Program-made: the position numbers and the translations under genes
Part shown: positions 55,256 through 64,000 of the stretch, piece after piece
How the letters are laid out: the number at the start of each line of letters is the position of its first letter
How positions within the stretch are numbered: position 1 is the stretch's first letter
Assembly: GCA_015075445.1 (NCBI GenBank)
Contig: JABTUJ010000033.1
Location: forward strand, 1 to 64,000
Direction: 5' to 3'
Origin: Verrucomicrobiales bacterium
GTDB taxonomy: Bacteria > Verrucomicrobiota > Verrucomicrobiia > Limisphaerales > J093
DNA: 64,000 nucleotides
The notes under the pieces: generated by a model
The model's database searches: none
The model's input: only the letters and a program-made list of their open reading frames with translations
Told to the model about the DNA's origin: nothing

Positions 55256-56248
55256 GTGGGGAAGGAGTTCGAGCTCGTCGCCCGGCCAAGCCCCGCGGGG
55301 CTCGCGCGTGAAACGGGGTTTGATCTGGTGCCCGGGATGGTCGCCCGCGCCGGGCCACGGGCTGCCTTCCGCTTCCTCGAGTTCTTCGCCGCGCGGATTC
55401 GCAATCGTCACACCCGCCGGGCCTACCACCGCAACGTGATCCATTTCCTGAGCTGGGCCGACTACCGGGGCTTGTCTCTCGAAACCCTCACCTCCGTCCA
55501 CGTGGCCGCCTACCTCGAGGAGATCAGTCCCGGCCTAGCCAAGCCCTCCGTCAAACAGCACCTGGCCGCGATTCGAATGCTCTTTGACTGGCTGACCGTC
55601 GGCGGTGTGGTCCGCCTCAACCCGGCCGATCCCGTTCGTGGACCCAAACACGTGGTCAAGAAAGGCAAGACCCCCGTGCTCACCGAGCTCGAGGCCAAGG
55701 AGCTCTTCGCCTCCATCAACACCAGCAGCCTGGTCGGACTCCGCGACCGGGCGCTGATCGCGGTGTTGCTCTACAGCTTCGCCCGGATCGAAGCGGCCCT
55801 GGGACTGAACCTCGAATCCTACTACTGCCAGGGCAAGCGCTGGTGGCTCCGGTTGCACGAGAAGAACGGCAAGGTGATCGAGATGCCCTGCCACCACAAG
55901 CTGGAGGAGTACCTGGACGCGTACGTGGAGGCCGCCGGGTTGGCCGGCCAGGACAAGACGCCCCTCTTCCAGACCTTCCGGGGCCGGTCCCGACAGCTCT
56001 CGGGGCGCCGGATGCGCCCCGCCGATGCCTGGCGCATGATCCGGCGCCGGGCGGCCCGGGCCGGCATCGCGACCAGGATCGGCTGTCACTCCTTCCGGGC
56101 CACCGGCATCACCAACTACCTGCAGAACGGCGGCAAGATCGAGACTGCGCAGCGGATGGCCGGACACGAGTCCGCCCGCACCACCGGCCTCTACGACCGG
56201 CGGGACGACGACCTGAGCCTCGATGAAATCGAACGGATCTCGATCTGA
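55256..56248 (+). CDS. Tyrosine recombinase/integrase
   Basis: 330-residue site-specific recombinase, starting at GTG 55256. The N-terminal core-binding domain (TRRAYHRNVIHFLSWADYRG) and catalytic domain carry the expected residues: R in YSFARIEAAL, K in HEKNGKV, HxxR in CHSFRATG, H in GHESARTTG, and the nucleophile Y in GLYDRRDDD. It could drive integration, excision or dimer resolution of the surrounding element. The last codons (DLSLDEIERISI) are duplicated in altered form after the methyltransferase gene at ~57440-57490. Confidence 0.92.
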   Translation: MGKEFELVARPSPAGLARETGFDLVPGMVARAGPRAAFRFLEFFAARIRNRHTRRAYHRNVIHFLSWADYRGLSLETLTSVHVAAYLEEISPGLAKPSVKQHLAAIRMLFDWLTVGGVVRLNPADPVRGPKHVVKKGKTPVLTELEAKELFASINTSSLVGLRDRALIAVLLYSFARIEAALGLNLESYYCQGKRWWLRLHEKNGKVIEMPCHHKLEEYLDAYVEAAGLAGQDKTPLFQTFRGRSRQLSGRRMRPADAWRMIRRRAARAGIATRIGCHSFRATGITNYLQNGGKIETAQRMAGHESARTTGLYDRRDDDLSLDEIERISI

Positions 56249-56406
56249 GCCCGGGCTGGTTCAGCGAGCCCGGCCAATCGTCGCTTGCTCTCCCGTCGGC
56301 CACGGGTCCGCGCCGACCGAAGAGCGCCCTCAGACTGTCGCGCCTATCCGGGGAACATCCGCGAAGAGTTCGCAACCGGAACAGCCCAACGGGCGGATGT
56401 CCTGGT

Positions 56407-57453
56407 GTGAGCAAACCCGGGTCCATCCGGTGGGAGGCAGACCGACGTGTCGGAAGCCAACGACACGACGGTGAGCAAGGGTGTTCCGGACGGCTCGAGG
56501 AATACGTGCCCAGGACGCTCAGGGAACTCAAGGACCCACAGCGCGACCTTCCCCGAATCGCCAAGGATGCGGATCTGACGGCGGCAATCGAGGCCGCGGT
56601 GAGGAGGGTGCCAACCAAGCACGAGGTTCATCTTCAGGACGCTCGGAACTTCGATGACGCAAGGCCCAACAGCGTGCACCTGGTCCTGACTTCGCCGCCG
56701 TATTGGACGCTGAAGCGCTACCGGGACCACCCGGGCCAGTTGGGGCACATGGCTGATTATGAGGCATTCCTTGCCGGCCTGGATACGGTCTGGAAACGTT
56801 GTTTCGACCTGCTGGTTCCCGGAGGTCGTCTGATCTGCGTCGTCGGAGATGTGTGCCGGTCCCGGCGCAGCAGTGGCAGGAGGCATCAGGTCGTTCCACT
56901 TCACGCAGCCGTGCAGGAGCACTGCCGGGCGCTGGGCTTCGACAATCTCGCCCCGATCATCTGGCACAAGATCGCCAACGTAGCCTACGAGGTCGACCGA
57001 GGGGGCGGGTTCCTGGGAAAGCCCTTCGAGCCGAACGCGATCCTCAAGAACGATGTCGAGTTCATCTTGATGCTTCGGAAGCCCGGAGGCTACCGCGCTC
57101 CTTCCACCGCCGCGCGGGTGCTGAGCGTCATCTCGATCGCGAATCACCGGAAGTGGTTCCAGCAGATCTGGACCGGGATTACGGGAGCTTCAACTCGGAA
57201 TCATCCGGCGCCCTTCCCGCTCACGCTGGCTGAACGGCTGATTCGGATGTTCAGCTTTGTGGGGGATGCGGTTCTGGACCCGTTCCTCGGCACTGGCAGC
57301 ACCACCGTTGCCGCCGCCCGCTGGGGCCGCAACAGTATCGGTGTGGAAGTGGATCCCGAGTACTTCGGGTTCGCCACTCAACGACTGGCGAGGGACACAG
57401 GGGACCTCTTCTCGAGCGCCTCCGTCCAGTGCTTTGACCACCAGGAGCGATGA
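56407..57453 (+). CDS. DNA methyltransferase (N4-cytosine/N6-adenine type, SPPY motif)
   Basis: 348 residues from GTG 56407; a GTG at ~56506 is an alternative. Motif IV is TSPPYWTLKRY (near residue 97) and the AdoMet-binding motif I follows near residue 285 as DPFLGTGSTTVAAARWGR: the permuted beta-class order, typical of M.PvuII-like N4-cytosine or N6-adenine enzymes. No restriction endonuclease gene is visible beside it, so it may be a solitary modifier protecting the element. The 3' end runs into a remnant of a recombinase gene and the stop lies within that remnant. Confidence 0.88.
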   Translation: MSKPGSIRWEADRRVGSQRHDGEQGCSGRLEEYVPRTLRELKDPQRDLPRIAKDADLTAAIEAAVRRVPTKHEVHLQDARNFDDARPNSVHLVLTSPPYWTLKRYRDHPGQLGHMADYEAFLAGLDTVWKRCFDLLVPGGRLICVVGDVCRSRRSSGRRHQVVPLHAAVQEHCRALGFDNLAPIIWHKIANVAYEVDRGGGFLGKPFEPNAILKNDVEFILMLRKPGGYRAPSTAARVLSVISIANHRKWFQQIWTGITGASTRNHPAPFPLTLAERLIRMFSFVGDAVLDPFLGTGSTTVAAARWGRNSIGVEVDPEYFGFATQRLARDTGDLFSSASVQCFDHQER

Positions 57454-57490
57454 TCTGAGCCTGGATCAGATCGACGGGATTACCTTGTGA
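57440..57490 (+). pseudogene. 3' remnant of a tyrosine recombinase gene
   Basis: Encodes TTRSDDLSLDQIDGITL and stops at TGA. This matches the end of the recombinase at 55256-56248 (TTGLYDRRDDDLSLDEIERISI) but differs at many bases, so it comes from a related, not identical, gene. The frame differs from that of the methyltransferase, whose stop codon lies inside the remnant. Confidence 0.65.
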
Positions 57491-57639
57491 ACCGAGGATT
57501 GGCCGGAGCGGGGACAAGATCTGGGTGTCGACCAATTGGTGCAGCGTCAGATGTTGCATCGTGCTGCTTTGGGCCAGATCCGGGGGATCCCTTCCCTACC
57601 GCGTCGGCCTGTGCTATGCGGACATCAGGGGGGGAAGCA

Positions 57640-58584
57640 ATGCTCGATCGCCGAGAGGAACTCCAGAGGTTCAAACAGGACATTGACCTCGTCCAATACG
57701 CCGCTGCGGCGGGGTACGAACTCGACCGCCGCGCCTCCTGCCGCAGTTCCGTGGCCCTGCGCCATCCGAACGGCGACAAGATCATCGTCGCGCGCGACCC
57801 CGAGGGGCACTGGGTCTACTTCTCGGTGCGCGACGCTCACGACCACGGCACGATCATTGATTTCGTCCAGCGCCGACGCGGGCTCTCCCTCGGAGAGGTG
57901 CGCCAGGAACTGCGCCGGTGGCTCGGGACCGGTCGCTCCCCGCCCCTCTCGTTTCCCGACGCGGGAACCCGCCTGCCGTCCCTGTGTCCACGCGCTGCGA
58001 GAGACTTCGAAGGGGTCCGCGATCGTTTCGAGGCGATGCGGCCCATTGCCGGCCGTCATGCCTACCTGGAGAACGAACGCTCCATTCCGCCCGACGTTCT
58101 CGGCCACCCTCGCTTTGCCGGCTGCATCCGCACGGATGCCCGGGGCAACGCCGTGTTTCCCCACCGGAACCGCGAGGGGATCTGCGGGTACGAGCTGAAG
58201 AACCACGGCTTCACCGGGTTCGCGCCTGGTGGTGAGAAGGGTCTGTGGCTGAGCGCTACCATGGACCAGGACACCGCACTCGTGATCACCGAATCGGCGA
58301 TTGACGCCCTCAGCCACTTCGCCTTGCGCCGAGCGGTGACCTACCGGTACGCGAGCATTGCGGGCACACTCAACCACGCACAACCGGAGCTCTTGCGCCA
58401 AGCAGCCGCCAGTCTCCCGCCGGGAGGCGCCGTTATCCTCGCGACCGACAACGACGCCGGCGGCGACACCCTCCTGGCCACACTCCGCGGGGTGCTGACG
58501 GGGTTCGAGCCGACGGTGCAGATCCTGGAAGACCGGCCAGAAACGCGAGGGGCGGACTGGAACGACGTCTTGCGCGCCGCCTGA
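57640..58584 (+). CDS. TOPRIM-domain (DUF3991-like) primase-related protein
   Basis: 314 residues from the ATG at 57640 with a GGGGGGGAAG site just upstream. The N-terminal half (DLVQYAAAAGYELDRRASCR, HDHGTIIDFVQRRRGLSLGE) resembles the zinc-finger-like region of plasmid primases without the cysteines. The C-terminal half is a TOPRIM fold with ITESAIDALS (Glu) and ATDNDAGGD (DxD). Proteins of this kind sit on mobilizable plasmids next to relaxase genes and may prime the transferred strand. Confidence 0.8.
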   Translation: MLDRREELQRFKQDIDLVQYAAAAGYELDRRASCRSSVALRHPNGDKIIVARDPEGHWVYFSVRDAHDHGTIIDFVQRRRGLSLGEVRQELRRWLGTGRSPPLSFPDAGTRLPSLCPRAARDFEGVRDRFEAMRPIAGRHAYLENERSIPPDVLGHPRFAGCIRTDARGNAVFPHRNREGICGYELKNHGFTGFAPGGEKGLWLSATMDQDTALVITESAIDALSHFALRRAVTYRYASIAGTLNHAQPELLRQAAASLPPGGAVILATDNDAGGDTLLATLRGVLTGFEPTVQILEDRPETRGADWNDVLRAA

Positions 58585-59057
58585 GCACCCGCCGGGGGGC
58601 GGTAGGAAGAAGAACCAGGCGAACGGCCCGGCTGATCCCAGGGCCCTGTCCTGGCGGTCGTGGATGCCCTGGGCCGACTCCTGCGGCCCGTGCTGCTCTC
58701 GTCGCGGATGCGCTTGTGGAGCAAAGGGACTGCTCCACTCATGTGGGCCGTCGTGCCAGGGGACGGTCCTCGGGCCGCCTTTCCGTCGGTGGGTGTTATC
58801 GGGTAACACCATGGGGTTAGCTGCCTTCTACCCGCCACTCCAAGCCCCCGGTCGGGCGCAATGACCCCAGCCCGTGCGGAAGCGGGAAGAAGTCCAAAAA
58901 GGTGCTCCGGCGCATGACCCAGTTCCTGATTGTCAACGTCGTGCAGTGGTGCTTTCGTTAGGCTCCGCCCACGAACATGAGAGGCACTTGGCCAATCAGG
59001 TGGAGACGACGGGGAACGCTTCAACGAACAGACCCCATTCTCGGGTCCCCCCTTGTG
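58585..59057. other. Intergenic region upstream of pseudopilin
   Basis: 470 bases, no supported gene. It contains one operator-like palindrome at 58792-58810. Confidence 0.5.
58792..58810. promoter_or_regulatory. Operator-like palindrome, left copy
   Basis: GGTGTTATCGGGTAACACC: arms TGTTA and TAACA around a 5-base centre. Its exact reverse complement occurs at 59869-59887. The arms resemble LacI-family operators. Confidence 0.55.
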
Positions 59058-59753
<696 letters not shown>

Positions 59754-60408
59754 CCGGCGAGCTCCAGCTCTTTGCCGCCGACACGGCGTGATCATCACCC
59801 CGCTCGGCCATCCGCCCCAGCCCCAACTGATGAGGGGCGGCGCATGAAGCCGGTTCTACCCACCTCTGGGTGTTACCCGATAACACCCAGAAGGCGTTTC
59901 TCGGTCAGTTTCAGCGGGCTGTGGTCGCGTCGGGTGGGGGCGGAAGCGCTCGCATGGCGGTGGGTAGCAGCCAGAAGATCCCCACGGCCCGGATCAACCA
60001 CCCTGCGCTGGGCTTCCACAACTTTCACCAGACCGACACTTGCCCGAGCCACCCTGGCCCCAAACCGACTGGCGCGATGGTCCGCGATGGACATCCAAAG
60101 CAACGTCGGCACCAGGTTTGACGCGACGGATCGCCGACCGGCTACCACGAGGCTGCAGTCACAGGAAATGCCCGTTTCCACCGCGTTCTCGGCACAGGAG
60201 CTTGGCCCATGTCGCCCAGTGCGATGCCGGTCTCACGGGTAGCCGTTGTGCTCGCGCTCAGGGAGTGAATCCGAACAGGAACGACGTGAGGGCGCGAGGG
60301 TTCAGACCAGTCCAGCAACCTGATGCCAGGCGATGGCACACCTCCCGATGGCCTGCAAGGGATAGAGAATCCGCATGGGGCCCCGGACGCCGTTAGGAAG
60401 CGCGATGC
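59754..60408. other. Intergenic region without supported gene
   Basis: 655 bases. Apart from the palindrome at 59869-59887 and a short tandem GCGATGCTTA (60400-60420), I see no gene or repeat. Confidence 0.5.
59869..59887. promoter_or_regulatory. Operator-like palindrome, right copy (inverted)
   Basis: GGTGTTACCCGATAACACC, the exact reverse complement of 58792-58810. Its flanks extend the palindrome to CTGGGTGTTA/TAACACCCAG (59866-59890). Confidence 0.55.
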
Positions 60409-60678
60409 TTAGCGATGCTTAGGGCGGTGCTCGCGAAACACCGCCGGCTGGCTGCGATTCGCCTCGCGGGGGACGTGCGCACCGAAGTGCCTGGCGGAGC
60501 TGGCGATGGCTTCAACGTTCGGTTGGTGGGAGGCTACCTCCTCGGCTACGTTCCCCGGCAAGCCTTCCAGGCGCTCGTTGGCGGCGACGAAGTCCAGGTC
60601 CGCCTGCAAGGCTCTGGCCGGCCGGGGCAGGGTTGCGGCCGTGGCCGGTCTTGCGGCATGCTTGGTGGTCGTCAGCAT
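60409..60678 (-). CDS. Candidate Fic antitoxin (VbhA-like), divergent from fic
   Basis: 89 residues from the ATG at 60678. The segment DFVAANERLEGLPGNVAEE resembles the inhibitory helix of VbhA/FicA-type antitoxins, which place a Glu-Gly in an (S/T)xxxE(G/N) motif; here the first position is N. Third codon positions are strongly GC-rich, as in genes nearby. A good promoter (TTGACT, 17 bases, GATACT) ends just before the ATG, so the mRNA would be leaderless. Known antitoxins of this kind are encoded upstream on the same strand, so a divergent arrangement would be unusual. Moderate confidence in a real gene, lower in function. Confidence 0.42.
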   Translation of the reverse strand: MLTTTKHAARPATAATLPRPARALQADLDFVAANERLEGLPGNVAEEVASHQPNVEAIASSARHFGAHVPREANRSQPAVFREHRPKHR

Positions 60679-60684
60679 GGTCGT

Positions 60685-60713
60685 AGTATCGGTCAGGGCG
60701 AGGTAACAGTCAA
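60685..60713 (-). promoter_or_regulatory. Promoter of the candidate Fic antitoxin
   Basis: Minus strand: TTGACT at 60713-60708, 17-base spacer, GATACT at 60690-60685. The start of transcription should fall at or within two bases of the ATG at 60678. The -35 overlaps the fic start codon at 60713. Confidence 0.5.
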
Positions 60714-61429
60714 TGATGCCGGCAGTCGAAGGTGGCCCCTCACCACACAGGTGGAATCAAATCAGACGGTTGCCGCTGCAGCCGGCCATCCGGACGCTGG
60801 AGCTGTACGAACGGGCCGTGATGATCGGAACCTTGGATGCCCTGGAGCTTCTGCGAGGCATCGACCCGGTCCGGGCTCTCTCGGTGGCCGACATCCGGCA
60901 CGTGCATTACCGGATCTTCAGTGAAGTCCATCCCTGGGCAGGCCAGTTCCGCAGCGTGGGGCAGATGGCCACCATCGGGGGCTTCCCCACCGCTGAACCG
61001 TACCGGATTGTGCGCGAACTGGACCTGGCCCTGTTCCAGTCCGCCGAGATGTTGGCCGAGGCGCTGTCGGCTCGTGATCCGCAACGGACGATCGCGGCCC
61101 TGGGCTTCTTCCACGTGCGTTATGAGCGCGTCCACCCGTTCTTGGACGGGAACGGGAGGTCGGGTCGCGCGATCCTGGCCGTTCAGTTCGAGAAGCTGTT
61201 TGGCACCTTGCCACGTTTCACGGATCAGTGCGGCTACCGGGAGGCGATGCGCGCCGGCAATCGGAAGGACCTGGCACCGTTGATCAACTACCTTGGCGGG
61301 TCGGTGGCCGTGCCGGCAGCGGCCGCGCCGTGGCTCGCGCCGTTCCAGGTTAGTCCGCGGCTCCTGGAAACGGCCGAGGGCCAGCCCACGTTCGAGGAGG
61401 ACCTTGCTTGGTCGCGTGGCGGATGCTGA
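60713..61429 (+). CDS. fic: Fic-domain AMP-transferase (toxin-like)
   Basis: 238-residue Fic protein. The catalytic motif HPFLDGNGRSGR (HxFx(D/E)GNGRxxR) is complete near residue 142, so AMPylation activity is expected. SEVHPWAGQFRSVGQMATIGG is the conserved beta-flap region before it. No N- or C-terminal inhibitory (S/T)xxxE(G/N) motif is visible, which places it with class I Fic proteins that need a separate antitoxin. The start overlaps the -35 box of the divergent gene at 60409-60678, its most likely partner. Confidence 0.85.
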   Translation: MMPAVEGGPSPHRWNQIRRLPLQPAIRTLELYERAVMIGTLDALELLRGIDPVRALSVADIRHVHYRIFSEVHPWAGQFRSVGQMATIGGFPTAEPYRIVRELDLALFQSAEMLAEALSARDPQRTIAALGFFHVRYERVHPFLDGNGRSGRAILAVQFEKLFGTLPRFTDQCGYREAMRAGNRKDLAPLINYLGGSVAVPAAAAPWLAPFQVSPRLLETAEGQPTFEEDLAWSRGGC

Positions 61430-61490
61430 GCGCGCCTGCCTCGGTTCGCAGCGCCCGCCGTTCCGGCGTGCCCTTGCTTTGGAGAAGAAG

Positions 61491-61625
61491 GGTCGAGGAT
61501 TGTTTGTGCGGAACAATTCCACGATGCCGTGCGACCTTGATGGCGCAAATCGCGGAGTCAGGTGGCGAGGGGCGTCGGTGAGCGCCCGTTCGGCCTGTCC
61601 CACACAGTGCATCCCCAGGTTGTTG
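61491..61625 (+). repeat. Leader repeat of DruA-like element, copy 1
   Basis: Begins GAGGATTGTTTGTGCGGAACAAT at 61495 (an imperfect hairpin) and continues through GTCAGGTGGCGAGGGG and TTCGGCCTGTCCCACA. It matches 63863-64000 but not the sequence before it, so it looks like the left end of a repeated element. Confidence 0.7.
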
Positions 61626-61632
61626 GTAGATT

Positions 61633-62518
61633 GTGCTGGACTACCAAGCTCGGGTGGGTGACAACCGTGGCGTGGCAACCAACTGGATGGTCCAGGGCCG
61701 GTGGGTCGAGTCGGAGGACTTGGCCTGGATCCGGAGCTGGTTAGCGGGGCATCCCGGGGGTAGCCGAAAGGGTCTGGCTCGGGCCGTGTGTCAACGCTGG
61801 GGATGGGTCGACGGGCGAGGGCGGCTGAAGGATTTTGCCGCCCGCAGCTTGTTGCTGAAGTTGGCGGCGCAGGGGCAGGTGGCGCTGCCGCCCTTGCAGA
61901 CGCAGAAGCGGCGCGCGCCGCGCGGGGTAGCGCCCTGGCCGCAGTGGGAGGCCGGGCCGGTGGGAGGCCGACTTGGCTGGGCTGCAGCCGCTGCAGGTGG
62001 AACGGGTCGAGGCGGGGACCGAGGCGGCGGGGCGCTGGAGGTTCTACCTGCACCGCTACCACTATCTGGGTCTGCGGGTGGTGGGCGAGAATCTCGGTTA
62101 CCTAGTCCGCGCGGCCACCGGTCAGGACGTGGCGTGCCTGTTGTTCGGGGCGGCGGCGTGGCGGTGTGCGCCGCGGGATCAGGCGCTGGGGTGGGACGAG
62201 GCGGAGCGCCGCCGGGGGACTGCACCGGGTGGCCAACAGCACGCGCTTCTGATCCTGCCCTGGGTACGTGTGCCGCAGTTGGCCCAGTGCGGTGCTGGGG
62301 GTGTGCCGCCGCCTTGCAGACTGGCAGGCCAGAGTACGGCCACGGGCTGGACGTGTCAGGACCTTCGTGGAGCAGGATCTTTGCAGGCACCTGCTATCGG
62401 GCAGCCAATGGCGCTAGCTCAGGACGACCCGCAGACTCCAGCCGCCGGGACCGCGACCACAGGCGCGCCGTGCCAGTCAGAGAGATGTTGTACTGGTTTT
62501 TGGCCCACCCGATGAACG
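61633..62518 (+). pseudogene. Frameshifted DruA/DUF4338-family gene
   Basis: Pieces of one DUF4338 protein are readable in shifting frames: WIRSWLAGHPGGSRKGLARA and FAARSLLLKLAAQGQVALPP (frame of 61633), GTEAAGRWRFYLHRYHYLGL and VGENLGYLVRAATGQDVACL (frame of 61973), ILPWVRVPQLAQ (same), then FAGTCYRAANG and SRRDRDHRRAVPVREMLYW. At least three frameshifts occur. DUF4338 is the DruA family of the Druantia defence system, but single copies are also scattered in genomes like mobile genes. It ends where a truncated Cys/Met lyase gene begins. Confidence 0.72.
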
Positions 62519-62519
62519 C

Positions 62520-63542
62520 GTTACGCCGCCTCGGAACAGCAACCCCACAGTCAACGTTTTCGAAGAGAAGGTGCGCCTCCTGGAAGATGCGGAGGCAGCG
62601 ACGAGTGCCGCCTCGGGGATGGGTATTATCAGTTCAACCCTGTTTGCCCTCCTGGCCTCGGGCAACCGGGTCGTATCGGTCAAGGACACCTACGGCGGAA
62701 CCAGTGCGATATTCACTGAATACATGCCGAAATACCGGATCGATGCGGTCCAGTGTGACACGGCGGACCATGACCAGATCGAGGCTGAGATCGCCAAAGG
62801 CTGCACCCTGCTCTACCTGGAAACCCCCACCAATCCGACCACCAAGATCATCGATATCGCCCGGCTGTCGAAAGTGGCGCACGCCCAAGGTGCAGTGGTT
62901 GTGGTGGATAACACCGCTGCGACCCCGATCAACCAGAACCCGCTCCAGTTAGGGGCGGATGTCGTGGTGCACAGCGCCACTAAATTCCTCGGTGGTCATG
63001 CTGATGCCCTCGGAGGTGTGGCCTGCGGCTCCAAACATCTGATCGATCCAATCCATCACTATCGCGAAATCCATGGAGCGGTACTCGACCCCATGTCCGC
63101 TTACTTGCTGCTCCGCGGCATGAAGACCCTGGACTTGCGGGTCAAGCGGCAGAACGAAAGCGCGATGCGCATCGCGCGTTTTCTCGAGACCCATCCGGCG
63201 GTGGATCGTGTCTTCTACCCGGGACTTGATTCACATCCCGGCCATGCCATTGCGACCCGGCAAATGAGTGGATTCGGCGGCATTCTGAGTTTCATTCTGA
63301 AAGAGAACAGCCTCGGGGCTGCTGGGCGGCTGATCCCTCATCTCCGCTTTGCCCATGCGGCCGGGAATCTGGGCGCGGTGGAAACGATCGTTGCCCCGCC
63401 GGCGACCAGCAGCCACGTGGAATGCACGCCGGAGGAACGCGCCCGCCTGGGGATCCCCGAAGGCTTGATCCGCTATTCGACTGGGATTGAGGATGTCGAA
63501 GACCTGATCGACGATTTGGCGTCGGCCCTGAGAGGGCTTTAA
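62520..63542 (+). CDS. PLP-dependent Cys/Met metabolism lyase (cystathionine gamma-lyase/synthase family), 5'-truncated
   Basis: Homology starts at RNSNPTVNVFEEKV (about 62535), missing roughly the first 60 residues that normally precede YSRxxNPT. From there the protein is complete: SAASGMGIIS (phosphate loop), DNTAATPINQNPL (Asp contacting the cofactor ring), HSATKFLGGHADALGG (Schiff-base Lys in SATK) and RYSTGIEDVEDLIDDL at the C-terminus. The first ATG downstream of the join is at 62571. The missing N-terminus contributes to the active site of the neighbouring subunit, so activity is doubtful. The join to the DruA remnant at ~62518 marks the event that removed the 5' end. Confidence 0.85.
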   Translation, partial: VTPPRNSNPTVNVFEEKVRLLEDAEAATSAASGMGIISSTLFALLASGNRVVSVKDTYGGTSAIFTEYMPKYRIDAVQCDTADHDQIEAEIAKGCTLLYLETPTNPTTKIIDIARLSKVAHAQGAVVVVDNTAATPINQNPLQLGADVVVHSATKFLGGHADALGGVACGSKHLIDPIHHYREIHGAVLDPMSAYLLLRGMKTLDLRVKRQNESAMRIARFLETHPAVDRVFYPGLDSHPGHAIATRQMSGFGGILSFILKENSLGAAGRLIPHLRFAHAAGNLGAVETIVAPPATSSHVECTPEERARLGIPEGLIRYSTGIEDVEDLIDDLASALRGL

Positions 63543-63862
63543 CTCAGAGGAATTTGCATTTTCGCGTGGTGGGAGCATGGCCGAACGGCGTTCCCGAACT
63601 CGCGTATCCGTAGTTTCTGCTGGGTTCAAGGGTGTCCGAGCAGACACCTCTTGAATCTGTCACCAGCGCCTCACCGACCCTTCAGAACAGCCAGGATCAC
63701 GCGGGCGATTCGCAGGGCCTCAAGAGTCCGACCCCTGCCGACACTTGCCGACATTTCACGTCGCGAAGTGCGCTCCGGCTGGACCGGAGGCCGAGAACGA
63801 TCAAACCGCGACTGACACTTGTGAACATTGACGATCGTGGCGTTTTGGCCGCTCTGCGAACA
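63543..63862. other. Intergenic region without supported gene
   Basis: 320 bases downstream of the lyase. No gene or clear terminator recognised. Confidence 0.4.
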
Positions 63863-64000
63863 GGTTGAGGATTGTCTGTGTGGCACAATCCTCGACAGTC
63901 GTCTGACGTTCATCGCATCCAGGGAGTCAGGCGGCGAGGGGCATCGGTGAGCCCCCGTTCGGCCTGTCCCACAGGGCTTTGTGCAGGTTGGCGTTGGAGT
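63863..64000 (+). repeat. Leader repeat of DruA-like element, copy 2 (runs off window)
   Basis: Same sequence as 61491-61625. Here the hairpin is perfect: GAGGATTGT (63867-63875), 9-base loop, ACAATCCTC (63885-63893). A second DruA-like gene is expected just beyond the window edge. Confidence 0.65.

Noticed and set aside
61791..62390. Minus-strand proline-rich frame over the DruA remnant
   Set aside because: Low-complexity shadow; the plus strand carries DUF4338 motifs in pieces.

Overview
The window looks like a high-GC chromosome or plasmid segment from a Verrucomicrobiota bacterium. The evidence is a GFTLIELLVVIA-type pseudopilin, very large secreted proteins with Ig, PKD and PPC-like modules, an ECF sigma factor next to a Ser/Thr kinase with TPR repeats, RHS genes, and dispersed 'SADWKSAL'-type palindromic repeats. 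I could not search databases. Family names come from motifs I recognise, and all identities are judged by eye.

Layout. (1) 1-3390: end of a defence-type locus, with a SNF2-like helicase carrying a C-terminal DUF3883-like domain and a truncated phosphoribosyltransferase-like gene. (2) 3390-17930: a plasmid-type backbone. It holds a MobF relaxase with a truncated start, a palindrome array wrapped around a vapBC pair, ardC, parB, parA, a Rep-like gene with iteron-like repeats inside its coding region, an RHH regulator, a second MobF relaxase, a VirD4/TraD coupling protein, and the 3' half of an XRE regulator gene. (3) 17930-51380: a 33-kb cargo block with ECF sigma factor and kinase, a large RHS gene split by an insertion sequence and ending in a toxin-like tip with a candidate immunity gene, a second IS copy that clipped a vapC gene, and three groups of secreted repeat proteins (dockerin-like, beta-helix, and a roughly 2,600-residue Ig/PPC protein). 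(4) 51380-58584: more plasmid backbone, with an intact XRE gene nearly identical to the broken one, RadC, a second ArdC, a tyrosine recombinase, a DNA methyltransferase and a TOPRIM protein. (5) 58585-64000: a pseudopilin between two inverted operator-like palindromes, a Fic protein with a divergent candidate antitoxin, a decayed DruA/DUF4338 element, and a 5'-truncated Cys/Met lyase.

How the parts fit. On the minus strand XRE, coupling protein, relaxase, RHH, rep, parA, parB and ardC form one co-oriented backbone. Rep and parA overlap by 4 bp and parA and parB by 16 bp. The 18-bp palindrome TGTTCGGMCGTCCGAACA occurs eleven times, mostly beside parB, and is my best candidate for the centromere (parS) bound by ParB. 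The cargo block lies between two 157-bp copies of the XRE gene end, so the backbone was probably continuous before about 33 kb was loaded into it.

Caution. Segments present in more than one copy (the first IS copy and parts of the tandem beta-helix repeats) carry many small, deletion-biased indels. Single-base frameshifts also break the giant Ig gene and the second ardC. Some apparent pseudogenes may therefore be consensus errors.
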